The notes under the pieces were generated by a model. The model was given only the letters and a program-made list of their open reading frames with translations, was not told the DNA's origin and made no database searches. Shown here one piece after another: positions 18,910 to 28,638 of a stretch of DNA of 64,000 nt. The stretch lies in NCBI RefSeq assembly GCF_900116225.1, contig NZ_FOZZ01000002.1, forward strand, positions 186,001-250,000, given 5' to 3'. How positions within the stretch are numbered: position 1 is the first letter of the stretch; every line of letters starts with the position of its first letter. The stretch is from Sphingobacterium wenxiniae (GTDB lineage: Bacteria; Bacteroidota; Bacteroidia; Sphingobacteriales; Sphingobacteriaceae). The position numbers and the translations under genes are program-made.

Positions 18910-20556
18910 TTAAATAGCCTTTTCGATATCTTTTAAGCTATTCATTTTTTTGTATTCCAAGAAACCTTTGATATCTTCAAAATGTTCCCTGACACGTTTG
19001 TTCCCAAATTCAAATACTTTTGTCGCCAACCCATCAAGAAAGTCTCTATCGTGAGATACCAAAATGAGGGTGCCATCAAAATCCTGTAGAGCATCCTTTA
19101 TAATATCCTTGGTTTTCATGTCCAAATGGTTGGTTGGCTCATCGAGAATAAGTACATTGACTGGCTCTAATAACAGTTTTATCATGGCCAAACGTGTTTT
19201 TTCACCACCGGATAATACTTTTACTTTTTTAGTGGTATCGTCACCACTAAACATAAATGCTCCCAATAGATCCTTGATCTTTACGCGGACATCCCCAATG
19301 GCAATCTGATCAATGGTTTCAAATACGGTTAACTCTTCATCCAATAGAGAAGCCTGATTCTGGGCAAAATAACCGATTTGTGCATTATGTCCCACTTTCA
19401 GACTGCCTTCGTAATCGATTTCACCCATAATAGCTTTAATCATGGTAGACTTTCCTTCTCCGTTTCTGCCTACGAAAGCTACTTTTTCACCACGCTCAAT
19501 AACCATGGAGGCTTTTTCAAAGACGATGTGGTCACCGTAGACCTTAGTCAGTTCTTCAACAATAACGGGGTATTGTCCCGAACGGGGGGAAGGAGGAAAT
19601 TTTAAACGTAGGGCAGAAGTATCCACTTCATCTACTTCGATGATATCCAGTTTTTCTAACATTTTGACACGCGACTGTACCTGTAAGGTTTTAGAATATG
19701 TGCCTTTAAATCGGTCGATGAATTCCTGGGTGTCAGCGATAAAACGCTGCTGCTCCTCGTAGGCCTTTAGTTGATGCTGACGGCGTTCCTGACGCAATTG
19801 TAAGTAATGTGAATATTTTGCTTTGTAATCGTAGATACGACCCATGGTGACTTCAATCGTACGGTTGGTAATGTTGTCTACGAATGCGCGGTCATGGGAA
19901 ATGACAATTACCGCTTTGGCAGAATTGACCAAAAAGTCCTCCAACCATTGAATGCTTTCAATGTCCATGTGGTTGGTCGGCTCATCCAGAAGAATCAAAT
20001 CCGGTTTTTTCAAAAGAATTTTAGCCAATTCGATACGCATACGCCATCCGCCAGAGAACTCGGAGGTCTGTCGTGTAAAGTCCGAACGTTCAAACCCCAG
20101 ACCTTTTAATACCTTCTCGACTTCGGCATCGTAATTGGTTTCTTCGATAGAATAGAATTTTTCGCTCAATTCTGAAACGCGTTCAATGAGCTTCATATAA
20201 TCGTCTGACTCGTAATCGGTACGGATATTCAGCTGTTCGTTCAAAGTTTCCAGCTCATCCCGCATCTTGTAGACCTCATCGAAAGCTTTGGAAGTTTCCT
20301 CGAAAACGGTCATATTATCTTCTGTTAACAGATGCTGTGGGAGATAGGCGATGACAGCATCCTTAGGGCCGCTCACATGGCCTGTTGTTGGCTTTCCTAC
20401 ACCTGCAATAATCTTTAGCAATGTAGATTTTCCAGCACCATTTTTACCCATGAGGGCTATTTTGTCGTTTTCATTAATGGAAAACGATACATCACTGAAA
20501 AGGGTAGTTCCACCAAAGGATACGGAGATATTATTTACGTCTATCACGATATGCAT
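18910..20556 (-). CDS. ABC-F family ATPase
   Basis: Soluble duplicated ABC ATPase with no membrane domain, which acts on ribosomes. Two nucleotide-binding domains: Walker A GKNGAGKST near residue 37 and GRNGEGKST near 345; signatures FSGGWRMR and LSGGEKTR; Walker B with DEPTNH twice. The linker between them (about residues 225-310) is charged and helical, as in the family. The length of 548 residues is close to Uup/YheS/YbiT-type members; which subfamily it belongs to, and whether it gives antibiotic protection, cannot be told here. Confidence 0.92.
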   Translation of the reverse strand: MHIVIDVNNISVSFGGTTLFSDVSFSINENDKIALMGKNGAGKSTLLKIIAGVGKPTTGHVSGPKDAVIAYLPQHLLTEDNMTVFEETSKAFDEVYKMRDELETLNEQLNIRTDYESDDYMKLIERVSELSEKFYSIEETNYDAEVEKVLKGLGFERSDFTRQTSEFSGGWRMRIELAKILLKKPDLILLDEPTNHMDIESIQWLEDFLVNSAKAVIVISHDRAFVDNITNRTIEVTMGRIYDYKAKYSHYLQLRQERRQHQLKAYEEQQRFIADTQEFIDRFKGTYSKTLQVQSRVKMLEKLDIIEVDEVDTSALRLKFPPSPRSGQYPVIVEELTKVYGDHIVFEKASMVIERGEKVAFVGRNGEGKSTMIKAIMGEIDYEGSLKVGHNAQIGYFAQNQASLLDEELTVFETIDQIAIGDVRVKIKDLLGAFMFSGDDTTKKVKVLSGGEKTRLAMIKLLLEPVNVLILDEPTNHLDMKTKDIIKDALQDFDGTLILVSHDRDFLDGLATKVFEFGNKRVREHFEDIKGFLEYKKMNSLKDIEKAI

Positions 20557-21034
20557 TTATTAAATCAGCCGCAAAGATACCGGAATAAAATGCAGGTTGG
20601 AGAAAAAGAAAAAAAAATGTCGTCAAGATAGTGGTGTTTTTTTAAAGGGGATATGGGTTGTTGCCATATAGGATATTACCTCAGATTTAGTATGTATTCC
20701 AAGAAAGTAACGATTCTTTTGCTCTCTTTATTGCTGTAATTCTATCTCATTCAAAAATCAAGATTTGTGATGAGGGTTACAAGTATTGGGCTTCTACAAA
20801 AGGTCTACTATTGGGAAAATGGGTGTCTACAAAGGGACTACAATATTATGTAAGTGATTGATTTATAAGGTTTGTTTTAAATATAGTATTTAGGCTTCGA
20901 GGGTATATAAGAGAGTCGAAGTATATTATTATGAGGGCTGAATAATGAGCTTATGGAGTTATAGGAACGGAAAATTCATACGTGCTATTGAATGCAAGAC
21001 CTATTTCGTATATTCGTTTTATGTACAATCGACG
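20557..21034. other. Gene-poor intergenic region with an orphan signal-peptide ORF
   Basis: At 20692-20739 a 15-codon ORF reads MYSKKVTILLLSLLL-stop, which looks like the first part of a lipoprotein or secreted-protein signal. Sequence after the stop continues in another frame for about 35 codons, so a frameshifted gene is possible. No other feature was seen apart from the AT-rich upstream region of the next gene. Confidence 0.3.
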
Positions 21035-22378
21035 ATGAAAGCAATTTTATGCCTTATATGTTTCTGTTGGGTAACCTTCATTCATGCTCAGGGGCTTTTC
21101 CAGATAGCCGGTAAGAAACCGCGGTCTTTTAAGTTTGAGCTGGTTAATCATGTGGTGTTGGTCCCGCTAACTATTAATGGCATTGGCTTTACCTTTCTGT
21201 TGGATACCGGAGTTAAGGAAACAATCTTATTCGCGAATACTGAAGATTCGTTGTATCTGAACAACCAAAATAAAATGAGATTTTATGGTATCGGTATCGA
21301 AGATGGGATTGATGGGATTCTTTCGACCGGTAATGTGGTCACAGTTGGTAATGTGGCGGTGGATTCTTTGCACTGGCTATATGTTATTCAGGCCCATGAG
21401 TTGGATATTTCCAGTAATGTGGGGGTTAGTATAAACGGAATATTGGGTTCAAAGTTCTTTAATAGCTTCCCGCTCAAAATTGATTATATCAAGTCACGTA
21501 TTACGGTCTATCCGCCTTCTCATAACTACGAAAAGGCCGTACGAGGATATGAGAAATTGCCTCTCGAAATAGAAAACGACAGGCCTTATATACAAGCTGC
21601 TATACAATTAGGGAATCGATGGGTCAATGGAAAGATGCTTATGGATATGGGGAATACGGACGCTTTTATGCTGTTTCCCTTTCTTCTGCCTGATTTCTAT
21701 GTGAATGAACCCTATGTGGAAGAATATATCGGGAGAGGTTTTAATGGGGCAATTTATGGGAAAAGAAATCGGGCGCGGAGAGCAGCTATACAAGGGTTTG
21801 AATTGGATTATCCGATTGTTGCTTATCCCGATTCCAATGCTGTTTTTATGACCAAATTGGCAAGTCAACGGATTGGTTCCGTAGGTAATCAAGCTTTACA
21901 GCGCTTCCATTTGCTGCTTGATTATGGCAGTAAGGAAATGTATGTGAAGAAGAACAAATGGTTTAAAAAACCGTTTTTGCTGAATATGGCGGGAATGGAT
22001 GTGAAGCATGATGGTATGATTTGGTCGAGAGAAATCATAACTGCTCAAAGGCCTAAACCTGAAAGAGAGGGATTAGTCGGGGCAGATCAAGGAGTGACGA
22101 TTAATCTGAATAATAGCAATATGCAGTATAAATTTGTATTACGGCCTAGTTATAAGGTTGTCGGTTTACGCAAAAATTCACCCGCGGAAAATGCAAGTGT
22201 GAAAGTTGGTGATACCTTGTTGAAAATTAATGGTGTAAATGCTGGTAGTCTTTCCCTTCCCAAGCTTTTGGGTAAGCTACAAACTCATCCAGATGATGAA
22301 ATACGATTGTTGTTACGTCGTGGAGAGGAGGAAGTGCATGTGCGTTTCCTGCTGGTCGATCCGATTCCCTATCGATAG
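21035..22378 (+). CDS. Retropepsin-like aspartic protease with PDZ domain
   Basis: Exported protein (signal peptide of about 19 residues) with two aspartic-protease-like halves and a PDZ domain. The first catalytic motif FLLDTG lies near residue 52. The second is LMDMG near 205 instead of the usual DTG/DSG, so the second half may be altered. A hydrophobic-hydrophobic-Gly element follows in the first half (NGILGSKFF). The PDZ domain is at about 365-440, with GLRKNSPAENASVKVGD. The ORF opens 30 codons upstream, but the ATG chosen gives the signal peptide. The natural substrate is unknown. Confidence 0.82.
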   Translation: MKAILCLICFCWVTFIHAQGLFQIAGKKPRSFKFELVNHVVLVPLTINGIGFTFLLDTGVKETILFANTEDSLYLNNQNKMRFYGIGIEDGIDGILSTGNVVTVGNVAVDSLHWLYVIQAHELDISSNVGVSINGILGSKFFNSFPLKIDYIKSRITVYPPSHNYEKAVRGYEKLPLEIENDRPYIQAAIQLGNRWVNGKMLMDMGNTDAFMLFPFLLPDFYVNEPYVEEYIGRGFNGAIYGKRNRARRAAIQGFELDYPIVAYPDSNAVFMTKLASQRIGSVGNQALQRFHLLLDYGSKEMYVKKNKWFKKPFLLNMAGMDVKHDGMIWSREIITAQRPKPEREGLVGADQGVTINLNNSNMQYKFVLRPSYKVVGLRKNSPAENASVKVGDTLLKINGVNAGSLSLPKLLGKLQTHPDDEIRLLLRRGEEEVHVRFLLVDPIPYR

Positions 22379-22481
22379 CAACATGCAATAATGGGGACTG
22401 TAATAACATATAGATGATATGTTTCTGTCTATTAATCTGTAAATTGTTCATCGAATAATAGCAAGATGAAAGAGTTTTTTT

Positions 22482-23603
22482 ATGACATATTACAAATATT
22501 TGAAAGCCATCACTTTAATAATCTCCATACTCATCCATTCCCCATTATTCGCCAATGACGGAGCCTTTTTCGCCAGAGGCAACCAGTTGATACCAATCAA
22601 CGAGACTGAGATCAGTGTACAAAAGGAAATCCTACGTATCACCAAAATTGATAACCGTTATATCGAAGTGTCTGTCTATTACGAGTTTTTTAACCCTGCA
22701 GAAGAAAAAGAAATCATTGTCGGTTTTGAAGCCATGTCACCTTCGGGAGACGTAGACGGAGCACCCATAAACGGTCAGCATCCCTATATGCACGACTTCA
22801 CGGTTCGTATGAATGACCTACCCTTAGACTATAAAGTCGCGTTAATAAGCGATTCGCTCTATAACCATAACGGCAATATAAAGACCATTGATTGGGAGCA
22901 TTTCGATGGTCACAAGGCCGGAAATTATGTCGATTTTTTCTACGTTTACCACTTCAACACCAAATTCAAAAAGGGGAAAAACACCATTAATCACACCTAT
23001 CGGTTCGATGTATCAGGAGGTATCGCCTACAACTATTATTTCGAGTATGTGCTCACGGCGGCCAATCGTTGGGCCAATCGACAGATAGACGATTTCACCT
23101 TGGAGATTGACATGGGGCATTTTGAAGAGTTTTACCTAAATAAGTCCTTTTTCAACAACATCAACGACTGGAAGATACAGGGAAAAGGTAAGATTTGTGA
23201 AATAGCTGGTTCTCCCGACTCACCAATCAATACTGATGCGATGCACTGCTATGTCCAACATGGAAAAATTGTCTTCACCAAGAAAAAATTTAGACCAAAA
23301 GGTGAGTTATTCCTCCAAAGTTTCAGTCCGTATATGGGTGTATCTGAAATAGACGGTGTGGATTTCTACCTCCCTTTTTCCATCTATTTGCAAGAACAAG
23401 CCTTTTATGGGGACAACACGACTCCGGAAGCAAAGAAAATACTGCGTAACCTACCATTTGCAAGACGGGGTTATGTATTCCAAGATCCCCAACTCCATCA
23501 TTTCTATAGTGATTTTGGCTGGTATATACCGAATCCGAAGTATGTTGCAGTGGTAAAAGATTTGACTGTCGAAGAACAACAATGGTTAGAGCGATGGAAG
23601 TGA
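22482..23603 (+). CDS. DUF4424-like secreted protein with YARHG domain
   Basis: Signal peptide (residues 1-25, cleaved before NDGAFF). Residues 25-270 resemble DUF4424: an NDGAFFARGNQLIPI start and a beta-rich body with EVSVYYEFFNP. The last 65 residues are a YARHG domain (LPFARRGYVFQDPQLHHF and a downstream WYIPNPKY), an extracellular module thought to bind peptidoglycan-related or surface ligands. Catalytic function is not recognised. It sits downstream of the retropepsin gene with 104 bp between. Confidence 0.75.
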   Translation: MTYYKYLKAITLIISILIHSPLFANDGAFFARGNQLIPINETEISVQKEILRITKIDNRYIEVSVYYEFFNPAEEKEIIVGFEAMSPSGDVDGAPINGQHPYMHDFTVRMNDLPLDYKVALISDSLYNHNGNIKTIDWEHFDGHKAGNYVDFFYVYHFNTKFKKGKNTINHTYRFDVSGGIAYNYYFEYVLTAANRWANRQIDDFTLEIDMGHFEEFYLNKSFFNNINDWKIQGKGKICEIAGSPDSPINTDAMHCYVQHGKIVFTKKKFRPKGELFLQSFSPYMGVSEIDGVDFYLPFSIYLQEQAFYGDNTTPEAKKILRNLPFARRGYVFQDPQLHHFYSDFGWYIPNPKYVAVVKDLTVEEQQWLERWK

Positions 23604-23685
23604 TGGGTAAATGGCACATTTGACTGAAGTTTGTCAAAATCTATATCATGGTATCTTTGGTTTCATCTTATCAAACATAGTTGAA

Positions 23686-25563
23686 TCAATTTTTCATCGT
23701 ATTCATGGTCCCTAAAAAGCTTTCTAAATCTATTTCTTTCCCTAAACCAAATTTCTGCTTGAGCCTATACTTGAACATACGTACACTTTGTGGTTCGACA
23801 TGTAGTGCTTGAGCAATCTGTTTTGTTGTCATCTTCAAATAGAGATAGGCGCAGTATCTTAAATCTAATGGGGTGAGTTTCTGTATGGCTTTTTCATTCA
23901 ACTGATTGAAAAAATCAGGATGTAGAGCTTGTATCTGCATTTTAACATCCTCGAAATCTGCGTTTAGCAACATTTCTTCTTTCAGGAGTTTTTGTATTTT
24001 CCCTGTATCACCTTCTTGTATCTTGGACTTGATCTGTTGAAGCATGTCGTTCTTATGGTCGATAAGCAAACTATTCGCCAAAGCTTCTTTTTCCAATTGT
24101 TGACGTTTCAAATCCAACAGCTCCTGTTCGGCTTTTAAGCGCTCCTGTTCTTCTTTCTCGATTTTTAGCTGTAATGCAGCTTGGTTTTCCGCGTCATTCT
24201 TCTCCTGCTGTAGCTTTTTCTCTCGTTCTACAGAATATTTTAGCCTGAAATGATAAGAGATAAACATAAAAACCAGGCCAAACAGTAGTGCAGCGGCTAT
24301 TCCGCCATAGAGATAATTCTGTTTCTTGCGAAAAGATTCCCGTTCAGATAATAATTTAAGCTGTTGGTCTTTTTTATCCGTTTCGTACTGTACTTCCAGG
24401 CGCTGTGCATTAAGGAGCTGTTGCTCATCAAATGATTTTCGTAACAATTGTTCTGCTCGTTGTTGATAATTGATGGCAGACTTGAGATCATTTTTCTTTA
24501 AAGAAATTTCTTTTAAATCTTGGTTTATGGCATATTCTAAACGGTAATAATGCCCATTGTCATTCATGAGTATAGCCAAACCTTGTAGCAAATACTGCTC
24601 AGCAAGAGGGAGATTCCCTTCTTTTTGTGCAAAGCTGCTTTTGATACCGAAAATATTGACCAGCTTGTCTGTAGAAGCCTCTTTCTTTTGGAGTTTTGTT
24701 TCCGCATATTCAAGGTATTGGAAGGCCTTCTGCTTTCGTGTTGGCAAATCCTCTGAAGAAAATTCCAGGTAATAATTTGCCAGATTTATACAGGTAATGA
24801 CAAATGTATTCCCACTGACCTTATCAGGGTTTTGCTGTTGTAAGGTAAAGGAGTTGTTTAGGTAAAAGAAGGAGCTATCCAGAAGATGTGATTCGTTGGT
24901 CTTCCTATAGCGTGCCTGATACATGCTAGAGATGCCGTTATTCACATTCGCCTGTAGATTGATATTTTCAGCCTGAATGGCATATTTACGGCAGGCGCGG
25001 ATGTATTTCTCCATTTTCTCACTGTCGTCCCATTTGCTGTAAGCTCCGTAAAGCAGGTAGTTCAGGGCGTATTTTGTTTGCAGATCTTCGTCTGTTTCTT
25101 CTACATATTTAAGACCGGTCAATGCATCGTTTATGACGGCGTCTGGAAGGTTCAGGCTGTTGTTGAGATGCGCTTTCGCCCGGTACGCTACTGCTAAAGC
25201 TGTGTTTTGCTCAGATTTGATAGCTTCTTCAAGGCTGCGGTCAAGCAGCTCTTTGCCTTTCCGCAGACTGTCCAAAGCGATGTACCAGCTACTCTGGTAA
25301 GCATATAGATAGGCCAAGTCGGCAGGGGATGTCGTTGTCCGGATTGTCTCCTCCAATACAGGCAATATGTGCTGAACCTTATTCTTTAGGTGCGACTGTT
25401 CTACCTTTTCCAGCGTCTCTTTGGTGCTGGGAAGGAGGGTTTGTGCTTGAATTTGGACAAGCGGGCAGATTAAAAAAAATATATGATATAAAAACTTAGC
25501 TTTCACGTGTATAAGTCTTGTAACAAGAAGAACCAAAGTAACAAATTTATATGATACTTCCAT
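23686..25563 (-). CDS. TPR membrane protein with LuxR-type HTH
   Basis: Typical Bacteroidota regulator: exported TPR region (about residues 40-400), one transmembrane helix (about 425-447), a long Glu/Lys/Gln coiled coil (about 450-540) and a C-terminal helix-turn-helix of LuxR type (LTPLDLRYCAYLYLKMTTKQ). The HTH is cytoplasmic, so periplasmic input is linked directly to transcription. The ORF begins at ATG 25563, but GTG at 25506 would give a cleaner signal peptide. It diverges from a lipoprotein gene and may regulate it. Confidence 0.85.
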   Translation of the reverse strand: MEVSYKFVTLVLLVTRLIHVKAKFLYHIFFLICPLVQIQAQTLLPSTKETLEKVEQSHLKNKVQHILPVLEETIRTTTSPADLAYLYAYQSSWYIALDSLRKGKELLDRSLEEAIKSEQNTALAVAYRAKAHLNNSLNLPDAVINDALTGLKYVEETDEDLQTKYALNYLLYGAYSKWDDSEKMEKYIRACRKYAIQAENINLQANVNNGISSMYQARYRKTNESHLLDSSFFYLNNSFTLQQQNPDKVSGNTFVITCINLANYYLEFSSEDLPTRKQKAFQYLEYAETKLQKKEASTDKLVNIFGIKSSFAQKEGNLPLAEQYLLQGLAILMNDNGHYYRLEYAINQDLKEISLKKNDLKSAINYQQRAEQLLRKSFDEQQLLNAQRLEVQYETDKKDQQLKLLSERESFRKKQNYLYGGIAAALLFGLVFMFISYHFRLKYSVEREKKLQQEKNDAENQAALQLKIEKEEQERLKAEQELLDLKRQQLEKEALANSLLIDHKNDMLQQIKSKIQEGDTGKIQKLLKEEMLLNADFEDVKMQIQALHPDFFNQLNEKAIQKLTPLDLRYCAYLYLKMTTKQIAQALHVEPQSVRMFKYRLKQKFGLGKEIDLESFLGTMNTMKN

Positions 25564-25599
25564 TCCTATTTCGTATGTTTATTGATAAGAAAGTCTATT

Positions 25600-26451
25600 A
25601 TGCGTGTTTTTATACTGTTATTGTCCTTTTTGTTTACTGTATGCATATCATGTGGACAGCGGAAAGACTATATGGATATATCTGACAAGTTTAGTCCCGA
25701 ACTTTTTAATAAGATCAAGGCATTTGTACTTGAAAATGGATCGTCGCAGACTTACCGTAATTTGGATAGCGACAATCCGAGTTATGCTTTTGCAACATTG
25801 ACTATCTATCTGGGTGTCTCCCAATCTTATGCTGCTTACATATTAAAAGATTTTAAGGCTACGGATTATTACGAAATGGTTTTCCATGATGTCGAGGGTA
25901 ACTATTACACTTTTATCTGCTTTGATCATCGCCCGCCCAAGGAAATCTTTATTCATAAGGATATGCAGGTATCTCGGGTATATTGGAAATATTGGGAGGA
26001 AGGAGGATCTGTCGAACGCTCAATTCTTCCTCTCCTGGCACAGATAGAAGATGAAATTGTACAAAATACTGCTGCAAATAACCCAAAAAACTTTACGGCT
26101 TATACCTGGCAATTGAAAGCGGAATCTGATTGGCAGTCCATAGATTTATATATGCCTGTGCCGCAGGGAGACCTATTGTCCTTTGAAGGTAATCAGGTAT
26201 TCGTTAATGAGCAATCTGTCGGGACATATCAACTGGATGAAAAAAACAATATCATTGCGTTGAGTTTGATAGGGGAGAAAACACCCGCTTTCTGCCTTTA
26301 TCGGATAGACGATGTTTATTATTACCGTTATCATTTTAATAAAGTAAAGGAACAATTGCATCTCGTTCCGTTGGATGAGAAAGATGAAAACGGAAATCTG
26401 ATGCGTGTCGAGGGGAGGGCACTTCAATGGGAAAGTCCCGACAAAGATTAA
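25600..26451 (+). CDS. Lipoprotein of unknown function
   Basis: Starts with a lipoprotein signal (hydrophobic residues 2-15; Cys in ISCGQ is the probable lipidation site). The 260-residue mature protein has no family I recognise; it is beta-rich with several Tyr-Tyr pairs. The ATG follows an in-frame TTG six codons earlier. It starts 36 bp from the divergent TPR-LuxR regulator, which makes it a candidate target. Nothing else constrains its role. Confidence 0.7.
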   Translation: MRVFILLLSFLFTVCISCGQRKDYMDISDKFSPELFNKIKAFVLENGSSQTYRNLDSDNPSYAFATLTIYLGVSQSYAAYILKDFKATDYYEMVFHDVEGNYYTFICFDHRPPKEIFIHKDMQVSRVYWKYWEEGGSVERSILPLLAQIEDEIVQNTAANNPKNFTAYTWQLKAESDWQSIDLYMPVPQGDLLSFEGNQVFVNEQSVGTYQLDEKNNIIALSLIGEKTPAFCLYRIDDVYYYRYHFNKVKEQLHLVPLDEKDENGNLMRVEGRALQWESPDKD

Positions 26452-26502
26452 TCAATTGTGCGCTACAGAAAGTCGAGATAAATTAGTAGGAACATATAAT
26501 GA

Positions 26503-26588
26503 TTTTTTTTTTTTTTTGTTAATGCACGATTTGTCCTATATATTGTCCAAGTCTTCATAGTCTTTTTTTTCATAACTGGTTAATTTTG
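26503..26588 (+). promoter_or_regulatory. T15 tract and promoter of the acyl-CoA dehydrogenase
   Basis: A run of 15 T residues (26503-26517) stands without a preceding GC-rich stem, so it is not a good terminator. TAATTTTG at 26581-26588 matches the -7 consensus, about 78 bp before the next ATG; no TTG is found at the ideal distance. The rest of 26452-26665 holds no gene. Confidence 0.4.
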
Positions 26589-26665
26589 TTTCAGATGCTT
26601 GTTTGTAGATATTGTAGATTTAGTACAAGGAGGTGTCGATAGTATTAAATAAGTAATAAAAAAAC

Positions 26666-28165
26666 ATGAACGCAGTAGACGCACAAACCGATTTTAGCAC
26701 CTTTATCACAGACTTCAGAAATCACCTTAAGCATTTGTTCCGCGAGGAGTATGATTTTAATGCGCTAGGACTTCAGCGTGATCTTCCTGCTGAATTTCTT
26801 TCGGAGATCATGAAGAAAAAACCTTTATCGGTTGCTGTTCCGACACTCTACGGAGGACGGGGAGTTTTGGTGAAAGAATGTTTGAGTGTTCTATCAGCCG
26901 CATCTTATGAATCGTTAGCGCTTTCCCTAATGTTTGGGATTAATATTGCTCTTTTCTTGGAGCCGTTGGCGAAATATGGACAATTTTCTGTTCAGGAGCG
27001 TGTATTCAAGAAATTCATTGAGAACAATGCAATGGGTGGATTGATGATTACTGAACAGGCTTACGGAAGTGATGCCTTGAATATGAAGACATCGTATCAA
27101 GAAGTAGGAGATACATATCGTGTCACTGGGCAAAAACATTGGCAGGGACTAAGCGGTGCAGCTGATTTCTGGTTGGTGACTGCTCGTAAATCTATTGCAA
27201 ATGGTGAATTGGCAAGAGATATAGACTTCTTTGTGACAGATGACAGCAATCCGGCAGAACATATTCCAATGGTACACCGCTACAACAATTTAGGCTTATA
27301 CGCCATTCCTTATGGTATCAATGAGATTGATATTGTAGTTCCGGAAGATCAAAAATTAGTAGCGGAAAGCACGGGTATCAAATTGATGTTGGATATGCTT
27401 CACCGCAGTAGATTACAATTCCCGGGCATGGGCATGGGCTTTATCAAAAGACTATTGGACGAAACTTTGCAACACTGTCAGCAAAGGATTGTGAGCGGTG
27501 TTCCTTTGTTGAATATTGACTCGGTGAAATATCAGGTTTCGAGAATACAAACTGCTTATACGATCTGTTCAGGAATGTGTGCATATAGCGTTGGACAGAG
27601 TGGTATTGAACATGATTTGGCAACAATGAGCATTGAAGCGAATACATTGAAAGCTTTGGTGACAGATTTGATGCAGGAATCTGCACAGATCAGCTTGCAG
27701 TTGGCCGGAGCAAATGGTTATAGACTGGATCATGTTGCTGGTAGGGGTGTTGTCGATAGCAGACCGTTCCAGATTTTTGAAGGTTCTAACGAAATGCTGT
27801 ACGCACAAATAGCAGAAGCCGTGGCGAAATTAATGCGTAGAGCTAAAGAGATTAATCTCTTAAGGTTCTTAAAAACGTATAGCAATACGAACCAGAGTGC
27901 AGATTTCTTTAAGGCACAATTGGATTTCAATATAGATAGCTCACTGAAGCAACGCGACTTGGTAACGATTGGCCGTATGATTGCCCGTGTTATTAGTTTC
28001 CAATTGGTGTTGCGATTGGATGGTTTCAATGCAGAATTGGTAGAAATTACCCGTCAGCATATTTTAACAGACTTGGGTATGTTTCATGGACAGCTAAACG
28101 CAAAAAATAATGCTGAACCGGTGGTAGATTATGAAGGCGATTCAGATTGGGCTAACTTCGTATAG
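26666..28165 (+). CDS. Acyl-CoA dehydrogenase family protein
   Basis: FAD flavoprotein of about 500 residues. The N-terminal helical and middle beta domains carry TEQAYGSDALNMKT and TGQKHWQGLSGAADFW (flavin/substrate side). The C-terminal helical domain ends with the canonical catalytic-Glu block IFEGSNEMLY near residue 375. A further 110 residues follow, as seen in some Bacteroidota members. Acyl chain specificity is unknown. It has a private terminator downstream and no beta-oxidation neighbours here. Confidence 0.88.
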   Translation: MNAVDAQTDFSTFITDFRNHLKHLFREEYDFNALGLQRDLPAEFLSEIMKKKPLSVAVPTLYGGRGVLVKECLSVLSAASYESLALSLMFGINIALFLEPLAKYGQFSVQERVFKKFIENNAMGGLMITEQAYGSDALNMKTSYQEVGDTYRVTGQKHWQGLSGAADFWLVTARKSIANGELARDIDFFVTDDSNPAEHIPMVHRYNNLGLYAIPYGINEIDIVVPEDQKLVAESTGIKLMLDMLHRSRLQFPGMGMGFIKRLLDETLQHCQQRIVSGVPLLNIDSVKYQVSRIQTAYTICSGMCAYSVGQSGIEHDLATMSIEANTLKALVTDLMQESAQISLQLAGANGYRLDHVAGRGVVDSRPFQIFEGSNEMLYAQIAEAVAKLMRRAKEINLLRFLKTYSNTNQSADFFKAQLDFNIDSSLKQRDLVTIGRMIARVISFQLVLRLDGFNAELVEITRQHILTDLGMFHGQLNAKNNAEPVVDYEGDSDWANFV

Positions 28166-28192
28166 TATGAGCTTTTTGAAGGAATTATAGGT

Positions 28193-28231
28193 AAACAGGA
28201 GTTTCTCTCATCGAGAAACTCCTGTTTTTTC
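28193..28231 (+). terminator. Terminator after the acyl-CoA dehydrogenase
   Basis: A 15-bp perfect stem (28193-28207 with 28213-28227) around a 5-nt loop TCATC, running into T residues. The other strand can terminate the leftward signalling operon. Confidence 0.9.
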
Positions 28232-28256
28232 TTTATCAAAAATTCAATATATGCTT

Positions 28257-28622
28257 TTAGGACGGAATGATGTCTGCAATTTTTCTTTCCAGATCATCTA
28301 GGTCAAATGGTTTGGAAAGGTAAGTTTCTGCACCTGCAAGACTCGCTAAAGACTCTATATCGTTGTTTGCAGAACAGTAGATGACTGGAATCTGTTGAAA
28401 ATCTGGGTGGCTTTTTAATAACCGTGTCGCTTCTACACCACCAATTTCAGGAATCCAATTATCCATAATAATTGCATCAGGTTTTATCTCTGCTACTTTC
28501 TCAATAATATCATGGGAAGTGGAGGATATCTCGACTTTATATCCACCGGCTTCCAATACGATAGAGAATATATCTAAAATAGCTTGATCGTCATCAAATA
28601 CGAGGATAGTTTTGTTTTTCAT
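28257..28622 (-). CDS. Single-domain response regulator
   Basis: Stand-alone REC domain of 121 residues: acidic pair in VFDDD, phosphoacceptor Asp in IIMDNWIPEI, Thr/Ser site in YCSAN and Lys in LSKPF. No output domain. It is the last gene of the CheB/CheR/kinase operon, 16 bp after cheB. Confidence 0.93.
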   Translation of the reverse strand: MKNKTILVFDDDQAILDIFSIVLEAGGYKVEISSTSHDIIEKVAEIKPDAIIMDNWIPEIGGVEATRLLKSHPDFQQIPVIYCSANNDIESLASLAGAETYLSKPFDLDDLERKIADIIPS

Positions 28623-28638
28623 GGTTATGTTAGTTTAG

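Noticed and set aside
28193..28231. Possible small RNA at the strong hairpin
   Set aside because: The hairpin with its T tail is fully explained as a terminator.
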